From the NCBI RefSeq assembly GCF_017874545.1, contig NZ_JAGGLT010000010.1, forward strand, positions 29,307 to 93,306: a stretch of DNA of 64,000 nucleotides. The letters are read 5' to 3'. The notes under the pieces were generated by a model. It did not search any database. It was not told where the DNA came from and worked only from the letters and a program-made list of their open reading frames with translations. This DNA is from Thermoanaerobacterium butyriciformans. GTDB taxonomy: Bacteria > Bacillota > Thermoanaerobacteria > Thermoanaerobacterales > Thermoanaerobacteraceae. Positions 16,979 through 26,163 of this stretch are shown here, piece after piece. The stretch's first letter is position 1. Each line of letters starts with the position of its first letter. A program made the translations under genes and the position numbers.

Positions 16979-18352
16979 TTATTTTAAAGGATACTTTATT
17001 ATGAAGCTTACGCCTTTGTCCCTATTTACAGCTTTTATCTCACCATTGTAGAAGTCTACGATTTTCTTCGATATGGCAAGTCCTAAACCGAAATTTCCCG
17101 TCTTGTCCTTGTACATCCTGTCAAATATATGTTTCATGTGCTTTTCATCTATCTTAGGACCGTCATTGTATATGTCTAGATAAGCATACTGTCCGTCCTT
17201 TTTAAGTGTCACTTTTATCACTTCATTAGCATACCTTAAAGCATTGTCAAGGATGTTTTCTATGCTGACTTCTATCTTGTCCCTATCGCCCTTTATTATC
17301 ACCTCGTCTAAGCTTAAATCCCACTCAATATCGCTTTTTATGATTTCAAACCTGCTTATTATGTTGTTCACGAGATCTTTTAGATTTATATAGTCAATTT
17401 TGCTGTCATTCTCCAGCACATAATCAAGAGTATTCAAATAAAGCATTTGGTTTATTTTCTTTTGAAGCCTTATCGCTTCGTCCTTTATTATGCCGGCGGT
17501 CTTTTCCAATGAATCGATGTACACACCGTCTATTATGGCATCTGCGTGGCTCATTATCACCATCACAGGTGTCTTTAGATCGTGTGATATGCTTTGCAAA
17601 AACATCTTTTCTTCTTCATCTGCCCTTTTAAGCTCTTTCTGCATCATATTCATGGAATTTGCCAGCATACCTATCTCGTCTTCCCTTTCTAAATTTATCG
17701 GCTCTTTCCAGTCTTTGTGGGCGATTCTCATAGTGTACTCTTCCAGCTTCTTAAGCGGCTTTGCGATGTATCCAGCCACAATTATCGAAGCAAAAAAGCC
17801 AATGATTATAAATATGATTCCTATTGCTATAACCAAATAAAGAATAGTATTGTCAACAATGTTTGGTACATATGATACAAGATAAGCTTTATTGAATGAA
17901 TCATAATTTACAGTGCTTATTATGAAGAAATATTGCATGTTGTTGTAGACTTCTTTATACAGCTTCTCTTTAATAGTGCCACCTTTTATGAAGCTGGACA
18001 TCCAAAGCTTTACGCTCATTGTATTAAATGAAGGCGAATGTGGATCAGGTGGAGGCTCTCTATGGTTTATGTCTATGATTAAAGGTCTATTAGCTGTATC
18101 AAAATCTACAATGAAATTGTCCCCGCCCTTTAAATTTCTCAATCTACTGAAATTATTAAAACCTCCGCTGAAATTATCATTTTTTATAAGCATCTCATGT
18201 GAAACTTTCAAGTCCTGTATCTTATTATTTTCTTCTACTTTCCTGAAAGCAAAGAGGTACAAAACTGATATACTGCAAATTATAATCAGGATAACTGCAG
18301 TAAATGTCATCCATATTCTCATTGCAAGCGAACGAAATCTAAATATCTTCAT
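16979..18352 (-). CDS. Sensor histidine kinase
   Basis: A 457-residue membrane kinase. Helix one is at about 12-33, an outside sensor domain follows (about 34-165) with a Gly/Asn/Phe-rich patch (NFSGGFNNFSRL), and helix two is at about 168-195. A HAMP linker, the HisKA phospho-His in SISHDLKTP (near 256), the N-box NILDNALRYA (near 366) and the G-box NFGLGLAISKK (near 421) complete it. The start overlaps the stop of the response-regulator gene by ATGA, so the pair is translationally coupled. The signal is unknown; the predicted regulon points to cell-envelope glycosylation. Confidence 0.93.
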   Translation of the reverse strand: MKIFRFRSLAMRIWMTFTAVILIIICSISVLYLFAFRKVEENNKIQDLKVSHEMLIKNDNFSGGFNNFSRLRNLKGGDNFIVDFDTANRPLIIDINHREPPPDPHSPSFNTMSVKLWMSSFIKGGTIKEKLYKEVYNNMQYFFIISTVNYDSFNKAYLVSYVPNIVDNTILYLVIAIGIIFIIIGFFASIIVAGYIAKPLKKLEEYTMRIAHKDWKEPINLEREDEIGMLANSMNMMQKELKRADEEEKMFLQSISHDLKTPVMVIMSHADAIIDGVYIDSLEKTAGIIKDEAIRLQKKINQMLYLNTLDYVLENDSKIDYINLKDLVNNIISRFEIIKSDIEWDLSLDEVIIKGDRDKIEVSIENILDNALRYANEVIKVTLKKDGQYAYLDIYNDGPKIDEKHMKHIFDRMYKDKTGNFGLGLAISKKIVDFYNGEIKAVNRDKGVSFIIKYPLK

Positions 18353-19026
18353 GATTTACACACCAGTTTATAACCGTAACCATATACGGTCTCTATATTT
18401 AACTTAGCAACCTTTTTCCTAAGCCTTCTTATAGTGTCATCTACAACTCTGTCAGAGCCAAAATAATCCTCGCCCCACACGTTATTCAATATCTGGTCCC
18501 TAGATACCACTATATTTTTATTTTTCACAAGATAACAAAAAAGCTCAAACTCCTTATTTGTAAGCTGTATCTCATTATCTCCCTCAAAAACAGTTCTTTG
18601 CTTCTCGCTCAGCCTGTATTCACCTACATATACAGGGTCATCGTTTTTCTCTTCTTCTTTCCCATATATTCTCTCCATAAGCTTGTTTGTCCTAATGACA
18701 AGCTCCCGAGGCAAAAATGGCTTAGAAAGGTAATCATCGCTTCCAAGCTCTAAGCCTACTACCCTGTCAAGCTCTTCATTTCTGGCAGACATGAATATGA
18801 CAGGCGTAGATTTGTTGTGCTCTTTTATAGCTTTTATAAGCTCATATCCATCTACATCAGGAAGCATTATGTCAAGTATCCATAGATCTGGCAAATCTTT
18901 TATCCTATCCATAGCAGTACTTCCATCAAAAAATGTAGTAACACTGTAACCTTCCCTCTCAAGGTACTTCTGCAAGAGAAGGTTCAGGCTCTTCTCATCC
19001 TCTACAAGATATATCTTTCTAGGCAA
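18349..19026 (-). CDS. OmpR/PhoB-family response regulator
   Basis: A 225-residue regulator with receiver domain YLVEDEKSLNLLL, phospho-Asp in LWILDIMLPD (near 51), SARNEELD and Lys in YLSKPF, then a C-terminal winged helix (IQLTNKEFELFCYL, VVDDTIRRLRKKV, VYGYGYKLV). The start is TTG 19026, with GAGGTG six bases upstream, giving the usual family length; GTG or longer starts are possible. It partners the kinase immediately downstream. A direct-repeat site 99-115 bases upstream suggests autoregulation. Confidence 0.92.
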   Translation of the reverse strand: MPRKIYLVEDEKSLNLLLQKYLEREGYSVTTFFDGSTAMDRIKDLPDLWILDIMLPDVDGYELIKAIKEHNKSTPVIFMSARNEELDRVVGLELGSDDYLSKPFLPRELVIRTNKLMERIYGKEEEKNDDPVYVGEYRLSEKQRTVFEGDNEIQLTNKEFELFCYLVKNKNIVVSRDQILNNVWGEDYFGSDRVVDDTIRRLRKKVAKLNIETVYGYGYKLVCKS

Positions 19027-19086
19027 TCTTATCACCTCGTAATAGTAGGCACAACTCAAAGTCACAATAATCCTACTTTAATTATT

Positions 19087-19141
19087 ATTCTACCATAAAA
19101 TTATCGAGAATTTTTAAAGAAATTATGTGAAGGATGTGTGA
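19087..19141 (-). promoter_or_regulatory. Predicted autoregulated promoter of the two-component system
   Basis: A TAGAAT -10 (19087-19092) has, 32 bp upstream, half-sites ATGTGA (19125-19130) and GTGTGA (19136-19141) with an 11-bp period. The geometry is identical to the sites near 13.5 and 15.2 kb. Confidence 0.55.
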
Positions 19142-19151
19142 AAATAAAAAA

Positions 19152-19187
19152 GCATGGCGAATAATCTTAAAAGGAAGATCGCCATGC
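19152..19187 (-). terminator. Second hairpin between SLH gene and two-component system
   Basis: GCATGGCGA and TCGCCATGC form a perfect 9-bp stem with an 18-base loop and six T on the minus strand. With the hairpin at 19256-19283 it makes a double terminator insulating the response-regulator gene from the highly expressed SLH gene. Confidence 0.7.
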
Positions 19188-19255
19188 TTCGATGTAAATA
19201 GAAATATATAAATCACATAAGTAAACTTAAGGCCTAACATATTATTAAACATGAA

Positions 19256-19283
19256 AAAAGTCCTCCGAAGGAGGAGGACTTTT
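19256..19283 (-). terminator. Terminator of the SLH protein gene
   Basis: An 11-bp perfect stem, AAAAGTCCTCC with GGAGGACTTTT and a 6-base loop, lies 10 bases after the stop codon and carries T-runs on the minus strand. Confidence 0.88.
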
Positions 19284-19292
19284 GGTTAGGGT

Positions 19293-21698
19293 TTAGTATT
19301 TTATAACAGCAACTCTGCCATTTGCATCAAGATATAATGTTACTGATGCAGGATTACCTGTTATATCAGATACATATTTCAAAGAATATGTGCTATCTGA
19401 ATTCTGATGTACTACTTCGTATCCAGGCGCTAATTGATAATATAACTGACCATTGCTTGCACTTTCAGCCTTTAATGTCATGTTAACAGTATTTATATTT
19501 GATGTATAAACTGTTGCAGTTACAACAGAAGAAACTGGAACTGCATTTGTTACTTTTCCTGTATTATTATCTACAGTCAAAGTATATGGAGCATTGCCAC
19601 TTGTACTTGTTATTGTCAAGCCTAGATCTTTTGTTGCATCATATGTTACACTCTGTCCATTTACAAATGCTGTTATTCTTGTAAATGAACTATCTGAAGT
19701 TGTTACTTTGTAAGCTTTTGTTACAAAACCTACAACATCAGTCGTATCTGTTGAACTATATGATGCATCTTTAAGAACAACAGCTTCTACATTATTGTAT
19801 TGATCGTACGCAATCTTTAGAACACCACTTATACTGTTAATATCAGCTAATTTAACAACTGAATAACTATCATCAGTTGAATTGTAATTATAAATTACTG
19901 TATTATCATTTAGATAATATGTTGTACTACCAATAGCTATCGTCTTTGCTGTAGTATTAATCGAAGTTGCTCCTGTTACACTGTTGTTAATTTTAATACC
20001 ATCGGATGGTATATCAGTATCATAAACATTTTCTACAACTGTTTTATCTGAGCTTAATTCATATCTGACAAGACCATTTGCTGTTATATTCCTATTTGCT
20101 GTGCTGCCATTGAGAGTATCATCCCAATTATATGTCGTTGTAGTTCCATCTGGAAGTAATAACTTAACCTTAGCTGTTAATGCCGAACCATACACACTAT
20201 CAAGAACTAATGCATAGTTAGAAGTAGTTGTTATTGAACCACTTAAGTATCTTAATGCATTACCATCCTTATCAAGTGCTAATGTTACAGTATCACCAGC
20301 GCTAAATGTCTTACCTGTTAAATTCTCATAGTCTTTTCCATTTATTGTTATATAATTAGTTGAGCCATCATTATATGTTGCTTGAACTGTACCTGAAACA
20401 GTCTGTCTTACAACATATAGATATACGCCAACTTGATTGCCATCCGCATCATATTGCTTACCATAGTAAACAACATCATTAGCTTTGATATCTGTTAACT
20501 TCGAAACGTCACCTGTTACAGTATAATGATATGCATTTCCACTACTATCAACTAATGTATAGTTACCATTGTCCGTTGCAATATACTTAGCACCGCTTAC
20601 AACATTAGCTGTAACAAATTTTGCAGCATAATCATAACCAGTTACAACTGCATAATCATATGTCTTATCTCCATTGTTATCTATAAATTTAACATCAAAG
20701 CTCGCTGGTAATGTCTTTGTCTTTAACGCATTCCAGTTTGTCAAATATCCATTATAGAGAATATATTGAATATTCTTTAACGAAACATTTGTTGCATTTC
20801 CATCGCTATCATATACATCGCCTGTTGTTGTTACATTCTTTATAGTAGCATCTGTATATGTCTTTGTATTATTAGTATTTTCTTCCACTAATACTGGAGT
20901 ACCAGTACTTGTGAAATATACATTAACATCTTCACCAACATATGGTGTAAAATCAATGTTACCAGCACTCTTTACAACTTCTTTTCCTGCAGAAACGTCA
21001 TATAGCTCTACATTTCCTGCAGCTACATCACTTGTCTGATCAGCTGTAGCTAAAACGATGTATTCTGTAGGTGTAGCAACTTTTGTTATTAATTTTTTCC
21101 CTGTATCACTTTCTGCACCATCAACATATTTATTGATGTCGAGATCCAATGCATTGTTAACAAGCATAGCCATTTGGCCACGTGTTATTGTTGCATTTGC
21201 TGAAAGCGTAACGCCATTTGTTATGCCAACATTTGTAGCTTTAGCTATTACACCATATGGCCATGAATAATCTGCTGTATATCCCAATGCTCTTAATATT
21301 AATGCAAGAGCTTCTGGATATGTTACTGTATTGTTAGGCTTAAATGTTCCATCTGGATAACCACTTGGATCAGCAATATTTATATCGCCTGATGCCCAAT
21401 AGCTAGCTGGAACATCGCTGAACTTTGTTGGACCTACTGCCAACTTAGCAGCATCTTGTAAGCCTTCTGCTGCATTTACAAATGCAATCATTTGTGCTCT
21501 TGTTACAGCACCATCAGGTTGATATGTGCCATCTGGCATACCTGATACTAAACCTAACGATTGCAGGCGTGCAACTGCACTCGCATACGGTGCACTATCA
21601 CTCACATCTGAGAATGTTCCTGCAAAGCCTACTGCCATTGCACTGAACACCAGTGTGAAAGTGAGAACCACTGCTATTAACTTTTTAAGGTTCTTCAT
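19293..21698 (-). CDS. S-layer homology domain surface protein
   Basis: An 801-residue secreted protein. A signal peptide (about 1-27, ending AMAVGFA) is followed by three SLH repeats (FSDVSDSAPYASAVARLQSLGL; FSDVPASYWASGDINIA; WPYGVIAKATNVGITNG, about 28-190) and about 600 residues rich in Thr/Ser/Asn/Tyr/Val with beta-strand character and no catalytic motif I know. Size, composition, a near-consensus promoter, an AAGGAGGAGG ribosome site and a strong terminator suggest an abundant surface-layer or surface-associated protein. Whether it is the main S-layer subunit cannot be decided from sequence alone. Confidence 0.85.
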   Translation of the reverse strand: MKNLKKLIAVVLTFTLVFSAMAVGFAGTFSDVSDSAPYASAVARLQSLGLVSGMPDGTYQPDGAVTRAQMIAFVNAAEGLQDAAKLAVGPTKFSDVPASYWASGDINIADPSGYPDGTFKPNNTVTYPEALALILRALGYTADYSWPYGVIAKATNVGITNGVTLSANATITRGQMAMLVNNALDLDINKYVDGAESDTGKKLITKVATPTEYIVLATADQTSDVAAGNVELYDVSAGKEVVKSAGNIDFTPYVGEDVNVYFTSTGTPVLVEENTNNTKTYTDATIKNVTTTGDVYDSDGNATNVSLKNIQYILYNGYLTNWNALKTKTLPASFDVKFIDNNGDKTYDYAVVTGYDYAAKFVTANVVSGAKYIATDNGNYTLVDSSGNAYHYTVTGDVSKLTDIKANDVVYYGKQYDADGNQVGVYLYVVRQTVSGTVQATYNDGSTNYITINGKDYENLTGKTFSAGDTVTLALDKDGNALRYLSGSITTTSNYALVLDSVYGSALTAKVKLLLPDGTTTTYNWDDTLNGSTANRNITANGLVRYELSSDKTVVENVYDTDIPSDGIKINNSVTGATSINTTAKTIAIGSTTYYLNDNTVIYNYNSTDDSYSVVKLADINSISGVLKIAYDQYNNVEAVVLKDASYSSTDTTDVVGFVTKAYKVTTSDSSFTRITAFVNGQSVTYDATKDLGLTITSTSGNAPYTLTVDNNTGKVTNAVPVSSVVTATVYTSNINTVNMTLKAESASNGQLYYQLAPGYEVVHQNSDSTYSLKYVSDITGNPASVTLYLDANGRVAVIKY

Positions 21699-21806
21699 GG
21701 AATAAATCCTCCTCCTTAATATATAATGTTATATTTTTCTTTTGAAAGGTGGTACCTTCCAAAAAGCTTTTGACTATGTAAGGTGGCTCTTTGCCAACCT
21801 GAATTT

Positions 21807-21836
21807 ATTATATCATCGTGTCAATCATGAAGTCAA
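21807..21836 (-). promoter_or_regulatory. Promoter of the SLH protein gene
   Basis: Minus-strand TTGACT (21831-21836), an 18-bp spacer and TATAAT (21807-21812). The leader of about 100 bases can form short hairpins (for example AGGTGG with CCAACCT), which may stabilise the message. Confidence 0.75.
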
Positions 21837-21905
21837 TAAATGTTACCATTTTGTAATAATTCTGTAATAATTGATTAACAATAATTTTATAGCCAATAAA
21901 TTCTA

Positions 21906-21947
21906 AAAATTTATCATCGCTCACAAATTACGCTTATGACAAATTTT
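21906..21947. repeat. Short derivative of the structured intergenic element
   Basis: AAAATTTATCAT (21906-21917) and ATGACAAATTTT (21936-21947) are near-perfect inverted arms around CGCTCACAAATTACGCTT. This equals the outer ends of the 8.5-kb element (CGCTCACAAATTTCG and CGCTTAT) with the middle missing. Confidence 0.5.
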
Positions 21948-22039
21948 CATTTTATTAGTGCATAATTAGATATATACGACAAACTTTGAAAATATCCTTC
22001 TTAAATTTAACATAAAATTATTAACAAATTATTAAATTT

Positions 22040-23578
22040 TTAGTCCAAAATTGGTGCAACTTTTACTTCAAACATCCTGTTCCATGGATATTCTACATCT
22101 GCACCTTTTATTTTAATGCCGCAATCGGCGTATACGAACATAAGCGTATCAAGATACGGTTTCATCTTTTGTTTTAGCGCTGCATCTGCTTCATCTTTAT
22201 TTTCTATATTATCTTGGTTTATGCCATTCGAATTTGCCCAGCTTTGCATCGCATCTCTCACTATGCTCTGGTATATGTAGTCATCAGCATATCTTATGAA
22301 TGTAAATGCATAGTAGTATTTCTGTCTTTCTTCTAAGTCTTTTTTATCCTTTTTCGCATCAATATATGATTTTATGCTTAACTCTGCTACTACTGTCCCT
22401 ATAGAGTTGCTGGGGGTGTTCCAGCCAGAATATGCATCAATAAGCTTTATAAGTTTATCTTTAAATATCTGTTCTACAAGATCTTTATCACCTCCATTTG
22501 TCTTGGCTACATCTGCTACGCCAAAATTTTGTCCACTAATTTTATATTTACTAACTACATTTTTTATTCCTGTTTTATTATTTTTGTGCATGTGAATATA
22601 AATAATATTTTTTGCATTGTCAGACTCAGTTCCTCCCACATAGTCTATTTTCTCCTCTGTTATCTCTCTTACTGTCCCGCCTTCGTAAGACAGATAACTA
22701 TTTTCATCGCCATTTTCTTCATATACTATTTTATACGTTGGCCTGAAGCTTTTTTCTTCGTTTAATATCTTAGCCACCGTCATCATGCTTATCTCATCGG
22801 CACCATGAAGCATATAAATATTCTTATAGCCTTTTATGGTACTTTTTAGATCGTCATACGAGTATTTAAGCATGCTTTTCATTGTAGTATCGTCAAGGCC
22901 GATTGTCAAAGTGACATTTGGCTTTAAATTCGATGCGATTTCTTCATTTATAAGCACTTCTGATGCAATTACGTACATGTAGTTAAATAGATAGGATGGC
23001 ATGCGGGATTTCAGCTTATTCAGCATTTCTGCATCATTTTCTGATATGGCTTTTTTTACTTCATTATAATATTCTATATTAGTGCTGTTTTGAACATACT
23101 TTGTATCCTGCTGATAAAGCACAGGCGCTACCTGTGGCATTATAGAGATCAATACAAGTCTTTTACCATTTGACAAGCTCATAATCTCTTTTAATCTTTC
23201 AATGCCTTCTTTATATGACATGTCGTTTAAATAATTTCGTGATGCTATGAGCCCCCCTGATATAAATTGATTTGTAGATATTATAACAGCACTTACGTCA
23301 GGCCTTGTTACAGAGCCTTTAAGCCAATCATAAATCATATCTTGATTGCTTTTTTTCTTGTAATCGTCAAGTGCATCAATAGGTGGCACTAAAAGCTCTT
23401 TTCCTCCTGCCTTTGCCAATATCTCTACATTTTGAAGCGATACAGGTCTTGTATCAAGAGGAACAAATACTATTTTATCTTTTGATACGTACTTTATATC
23501 ATCTTTATATGAAGTCTTAACGATGGCTATATTCATCGTTATTAAAAATATCAGTAAAATTATAAAAAATCGCTTCAT
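22040..23578 (-). CDS. DUF4127 family protein
   Basis: A 512-residue DUF4127 protein recognised by FVPLDTRPVSLQNVEILAKAGG near the N-terminus, VSAVIISTNQFISGGLIASR, HGADEISMM and GVADVAKTNGGDKDLVEQIF. Residues about 1-20 form a membrane anchor or signal peptide. The biochemical role of the family is unknown to me; the paired Asp/His/Arg motifs suggest an enzyme acting outside the membrane. A GAGGAG site lies upstream of the ATG with long spacing. It is divergent from a polysaccharide deacetylase, so an envelope role is possible. Confidence 0.78.
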   Translation of the reverse strand: MKRFFIILLIFLITMNIAIVKTSYKDDIKYVSKDKIVFVPLDTRPVSLQNVEILAKAGGKELLVPPIDALDDYKKKSNQDMIYDWLKGSVTRPDVSAVIISTNQFISGGLIASRNYLNDMSYKEGIERLKEIMSLSNGKRLVLISIMPQVAPVLYQQDTKYVQNSTNIEYYNEVKKAISENDAEMLNKLKSRMPSYLFNYMYVIASEVLINEEIASNLKPNVTLTIGLDDTTMKSMLKYSYDDLKSTIKGYKNIYMLHGADEISMMTVAKILNEEKSFRPTYKIVYEENGDENSYLSYEGGTVREITEEKIDYVGGTESDNAKNIIYIHMHKNNKTGIKNVVSKYKISGQNFGVADVAKTNGGDKDLVEQIFKDKLIKLIDAYSGWNTPSNSIGTVVAELSIKSYIDAKKDKKDLEERQKYYYAFTFIRYADDYIYQSIVRDAMQSWANSNGINQDNIENKDEADAALKQKMKPYLDTLMFVYADCGIKIKGADVEYPWNRMFEVKVAPILD

Positions 23579-23640
23579 TATTGCTTATTTCTCCTCTTGG
23601 AAATTTATCAATTATCATTTGCTAAAGAAATATTATTCCT

Positions 23641-23740
23641 GAAAAATTTATCAACCCTCACAAATTCCGCTTATCACATATATCATCAATTAGCTTCGTA
23701 CGTTCGGTTGTCACCATCTATGCACTGTTATAGCTTTCTA
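23641..23740. repeat. Decayed copy of the structured intergenic element
   Basis: GAAAAATTTATCAA, CCTCACAAATTCCGCTTATC and ATCTATGCACTGTTATAGCTTT align in order with the left and central parts of the elements at 8.5 and 13.3 kb (for example CGTCTATGCGTTGTGACGGCTTT). The right arm is not recognisable. Confidence 0.45.
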
Positions 23741-23789
23741 TATTATTTTACAATAAGTTATGATATAATGCTATTGCGAGGTGAAATAA

Positions 23790-24650
23790 TTGAAGAAATT
23801 TGCAATAATTTTATCTTTGATAATGATAATTGCCGCATTTGGTTTTTATAGATATGAAAAGGCAGAAAACTTAAAAAAGTGCGTCCCGGTCCTTATGTAT
23901 CACAATATATACGACGGCAAAATCCCTCCAAATAAAAACGGTGTGCTTGTCACTCCGCAAAACTTTGAGAAGCAGATTATGTATCTTAAAAATCACGGAT
24001 ATCAGACTATCACTGTGGAAGACCTTTATAATTTTATGAAGTACGGCAAAATGCTTCCAAAGAAGCCTATACTTATAACATTTGATGACGGCTATCTAGG
24101 CAATTACACTTACGCATATCCGCTATTTAAAAAAATAGGATATAAAGGTGTCATAAACGTAATAGTAAAAAATGTGCCATCGCCTACCAACAAAGTAATC
24201 ACTCCATATCCGCATTTTGACTGGATTGAGGCAAAAGAGATGTCTTCAAATGGTGTGATGGAGATTGAAAGCCATACATACGATTCTCACAGGTATGCAA
24301 AAAGCGGAAATCATGATATACCTATGCTGTCAGGTCCTATAGATGTAAATGGGAAACTTGAAACGATGGATGAATACAGAGAAAGGATAAAGAATGATCT
24401 TTCAAAAGCAAAAATGGAAATAGAAAAAAATTTAGGGAAAGAAGTTATTGCTTTAGCTTACCCTTATGGTGTCGGTAGTGAAACATCAAAAGACGTAGCA
24501 GCTTCATTAGGATATAAAGTGATATTTACTATGGAGGAAGGCGTCAATGTATATAAAGGCGACACATATGCAGTGAAGCGTATAACTGTGAAAAACACCG
24601 ATACAGGTGAAGATATATTAAAAAAGATAGAGATGTATGAAGGAAAGTGA
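23790..24650 (+). CDS. Polysaccharide deacetylase family protein
   Basis: A 286-residue NodB-type deacetylase with an N-terminal membrane anchor or signal (about 1-22). The metal-binding motif is PILITFDDGYLGNYTYAYPLF (first Asp pair near residue 91). FDWIEAKEMSSNGVMEIESHTYDSH gives the SHTxxH motif near 165, and ALAYPYGVGSE the conserved catalytic loop. It likely removes N- or O-acetyl groups from a cell-wall or exported polysaccharide. The start is TTG, with GAGGTGA eight bases upstream; TATAAT at 23764-23769 preceded by TG forms an extended -10. Confidence 0.9.
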   Translation: MKKFAIILSLIMIIAAFGFYRYEKAENLKKCVPVLMYHNIYDGKIPPNKNGVLVTPQNFEKQIMYLKNHGYQTITVEDLYNFMKYGKMLPKKPILITFDDGYLGNYTYAYPLFKKIGYKGVINVIVKNVPSPTNKVITPYPHFDWIEAKEMSSNGVMEIESHTYDSHRYAKSGNHDIPMLSGPIDVNGKLETMDEYRERIKNDLSKAKMEIEKNLGKEVIALAYPYGVGSETSKDVAASLGYKVIFTMEEGVNVYKGDTYAVKRITVKNTDTGEDILKKIEMYEGK

Positions 24651-24657
24651 TGAAGCA

Positions 24658-25698
24658 TCATTTGCCGACGACAACCGCAGAAAATTTGTACTTTTTAATA
24701 AGCATCGCGAAAACATATGACACTACATAAATTATAATAAATGTCATTATTATGTAAATATCGTATAGATATTGATTGCCTGTATTTAAAAAGTGATTTA
24801 GCACATCTAAAAAGAGCGGATGTGACAAATATATCCCGAATGAAAACTTGCCTGTGCTTACCAATAACCAACTTAAATTATGATAATTTAATATTTTTGC
24901 CGATAGAGCAAAAAAGAACAATGACGCTACGAGCGTAAATGTATAATAATAAATATTGTACAGATTAGAATCTATCTGTTTATTAGCAAATGCCTTAAGT
25001 GATATGTCAACAAAAAGATAGCCAAATAAAATTACAGCAAAAAACGAATTAAGTAATTTTTTATGGTGATATTTCCCTGACTCATGTATGTTTTCACCAA
25101 CATACATACCTGCAACTATAAATGAAATATAAGTTATAAAAAGATCGCCAGAATTTCGGTAATATCTGCTTATGACGTATTTAAATAAAAATATATCTGC
25201 TATCTGAAATATTACAATAGATATTAAAATTGTGTATATGTTTTTATTTATAAGCTTGTATATATAAAGCAGTACAGGAAACAAAACATACAGTTGTACT
25301 ATTATGACTATAAAATAAAGATGGTAGAACATGCCACCAAACAGGATATTTTTAATAGTCAATATTGATTTTAATGGCACATGGTGTATTATGTACAGGT
25401 ATGCACCGTATATCATTGTCCAAGCAATATATGGCAGCAATACGTTTTTAAGCCGTTTTTTATAAAATAATTTCCAATCGCACCCATTGCCGTAATTGTA
25501 CATAAGAAGCATGGCTGAAGCAAATACAAATGCTGGAACTGCAAACTGTGAAAACCTATTTATAAATGCGAAAATTAAGTATGATGTAGATGACTTATCC
25601 AATGTAGATACTGCACTACCCGTCGTGTGTATCATCAAAACCGCTATTATAGATATGCCCTTCAATACATCAATCTCGTCTATCCGTGATTTTGTCAT
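24658..25698 (-). CDS. Acyltransferase 3 family membrane protein
   Basis: A 346-residue polytopic protein of the acyltransferase-3 family. It begins RIDEIDVLKGISIIAVLMIHTTG, with the family's R-x-x-x-x-D-xLKG and the conserved His in the first helix, followed by about ten membrane helices and SFGIYLSHPLFLDVL near the end. Such enzymes acetylate or succinylate exported glycans. AAGGAGAG precedes the ATG. It converges on the deacetylase gene seven bases away, so adding and removing acyl groups on a surface polymer may be linked; that is inference. Confidence 0.88.
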   Translation of the reverse strand: MTKSRIDEIDVLKGISIIAVLMIHTTGSAVSTLDKSSTSYLIFAFINRFSQFAVPAFVFASAMLLMYNYGNGCDWKLFYKKRLKNVLLPYIAWTMIYGAYLYIIHHVPLKSILTIKNILFGGMFYHLYFIVIIVQLYVLFPVLLYIYKLINKNIYTILISIVIFQIADIFLFKYVISRYYRNSGDLFITYISFIVAGMYVGENIHESGKYHHKKLLNSFFAVILFGYLFVDISLKAFANKQIDSNLYNIYYYTFTLVASLFFFALSAKILNYHNLSWLLVSTGKFSFGIYLSHPLFLDVLNHFLNTGNQYLYDIYIIMTFIIIYVVSYVFAMLIKKYKFSAVVVGK

Positions 25699-25731
25699 TA
25701 ATCTCTCTCCTTGAAAAATATCATGTGCAAC

Positions 25732-26163
25732 TCATATTAGTTTCTGACCTAAAAACGCACCTATAGAATTAATGTATTTTTTAAAGTCAATTAAATTATT
25801 TTGTAGGATACTATAAATTTCTTCCTCATTGACATCATCATAAAAATGTACGATTCTATTGCGAAACTTCGCCATTTGCTTATATGTATTTACCATATCA
25901 ATAGGCAGAATATTGTATTTCCCTAGAATTTCAAAAGTATCAGCATAAGTTTTTGGGGAATCTAATCCATTCCTTGATATGATATGATTTCCTATATCTA
26001 TCATCGCCTCTATAGCTATTTGCAAATTATATTTAGCAGAGTCATAATATATAAAATCTGATACAAATTCCTTTGGTTTTAAATTTGCAAGTTCTTCAAG
26101 ATTCTTTATGCAATTTTTTATAATAGTTATTTTTTTTAGAATTTTTTCAATATCATAGGGCAT
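25732..26163 (-). CDS. hepT: HepT-like HEPN ribonuclease toxin
   Basis: A 143-residue DUF86/HepT protein. The HEPN active-site pattern R-x4-6-H is seen in KFRNRIVHFYDDV (near residue 100), including the Tyr modified in known HepT-MntA pairs. Helical segments AIEAMIDIGNHIISRNG and FEILGKYNILP are typical. It overlaps the nucleotidyltransferase gene by 11 bases, the usual antitoxin-first arrangement. In characterised systems MntA AMPylates the HepT tyrosine to silence its RNase activity. Confidence 0.9.
   Translation of the reverse strand: MPYDIEKILKKITIIKNCIKNLEELANLKPKEFVSDFIYYDSAKYNLQIAIEAMIDIGNHIISRNGLDSPKTYADTFEILGKYNILPIDMVNTYKQMAKFRNRIVHFYDDVNEEEIYSILQNNLIDFKKYINSIGAFLGQKLI

Noticed and set aside
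23597..23851. 84-codon frame upstream of and overlapping the deacetylase
   Set aside because: No ribosome site; it covers the promoter and a decayed repeat element and is out of frame with the clear enzyme.
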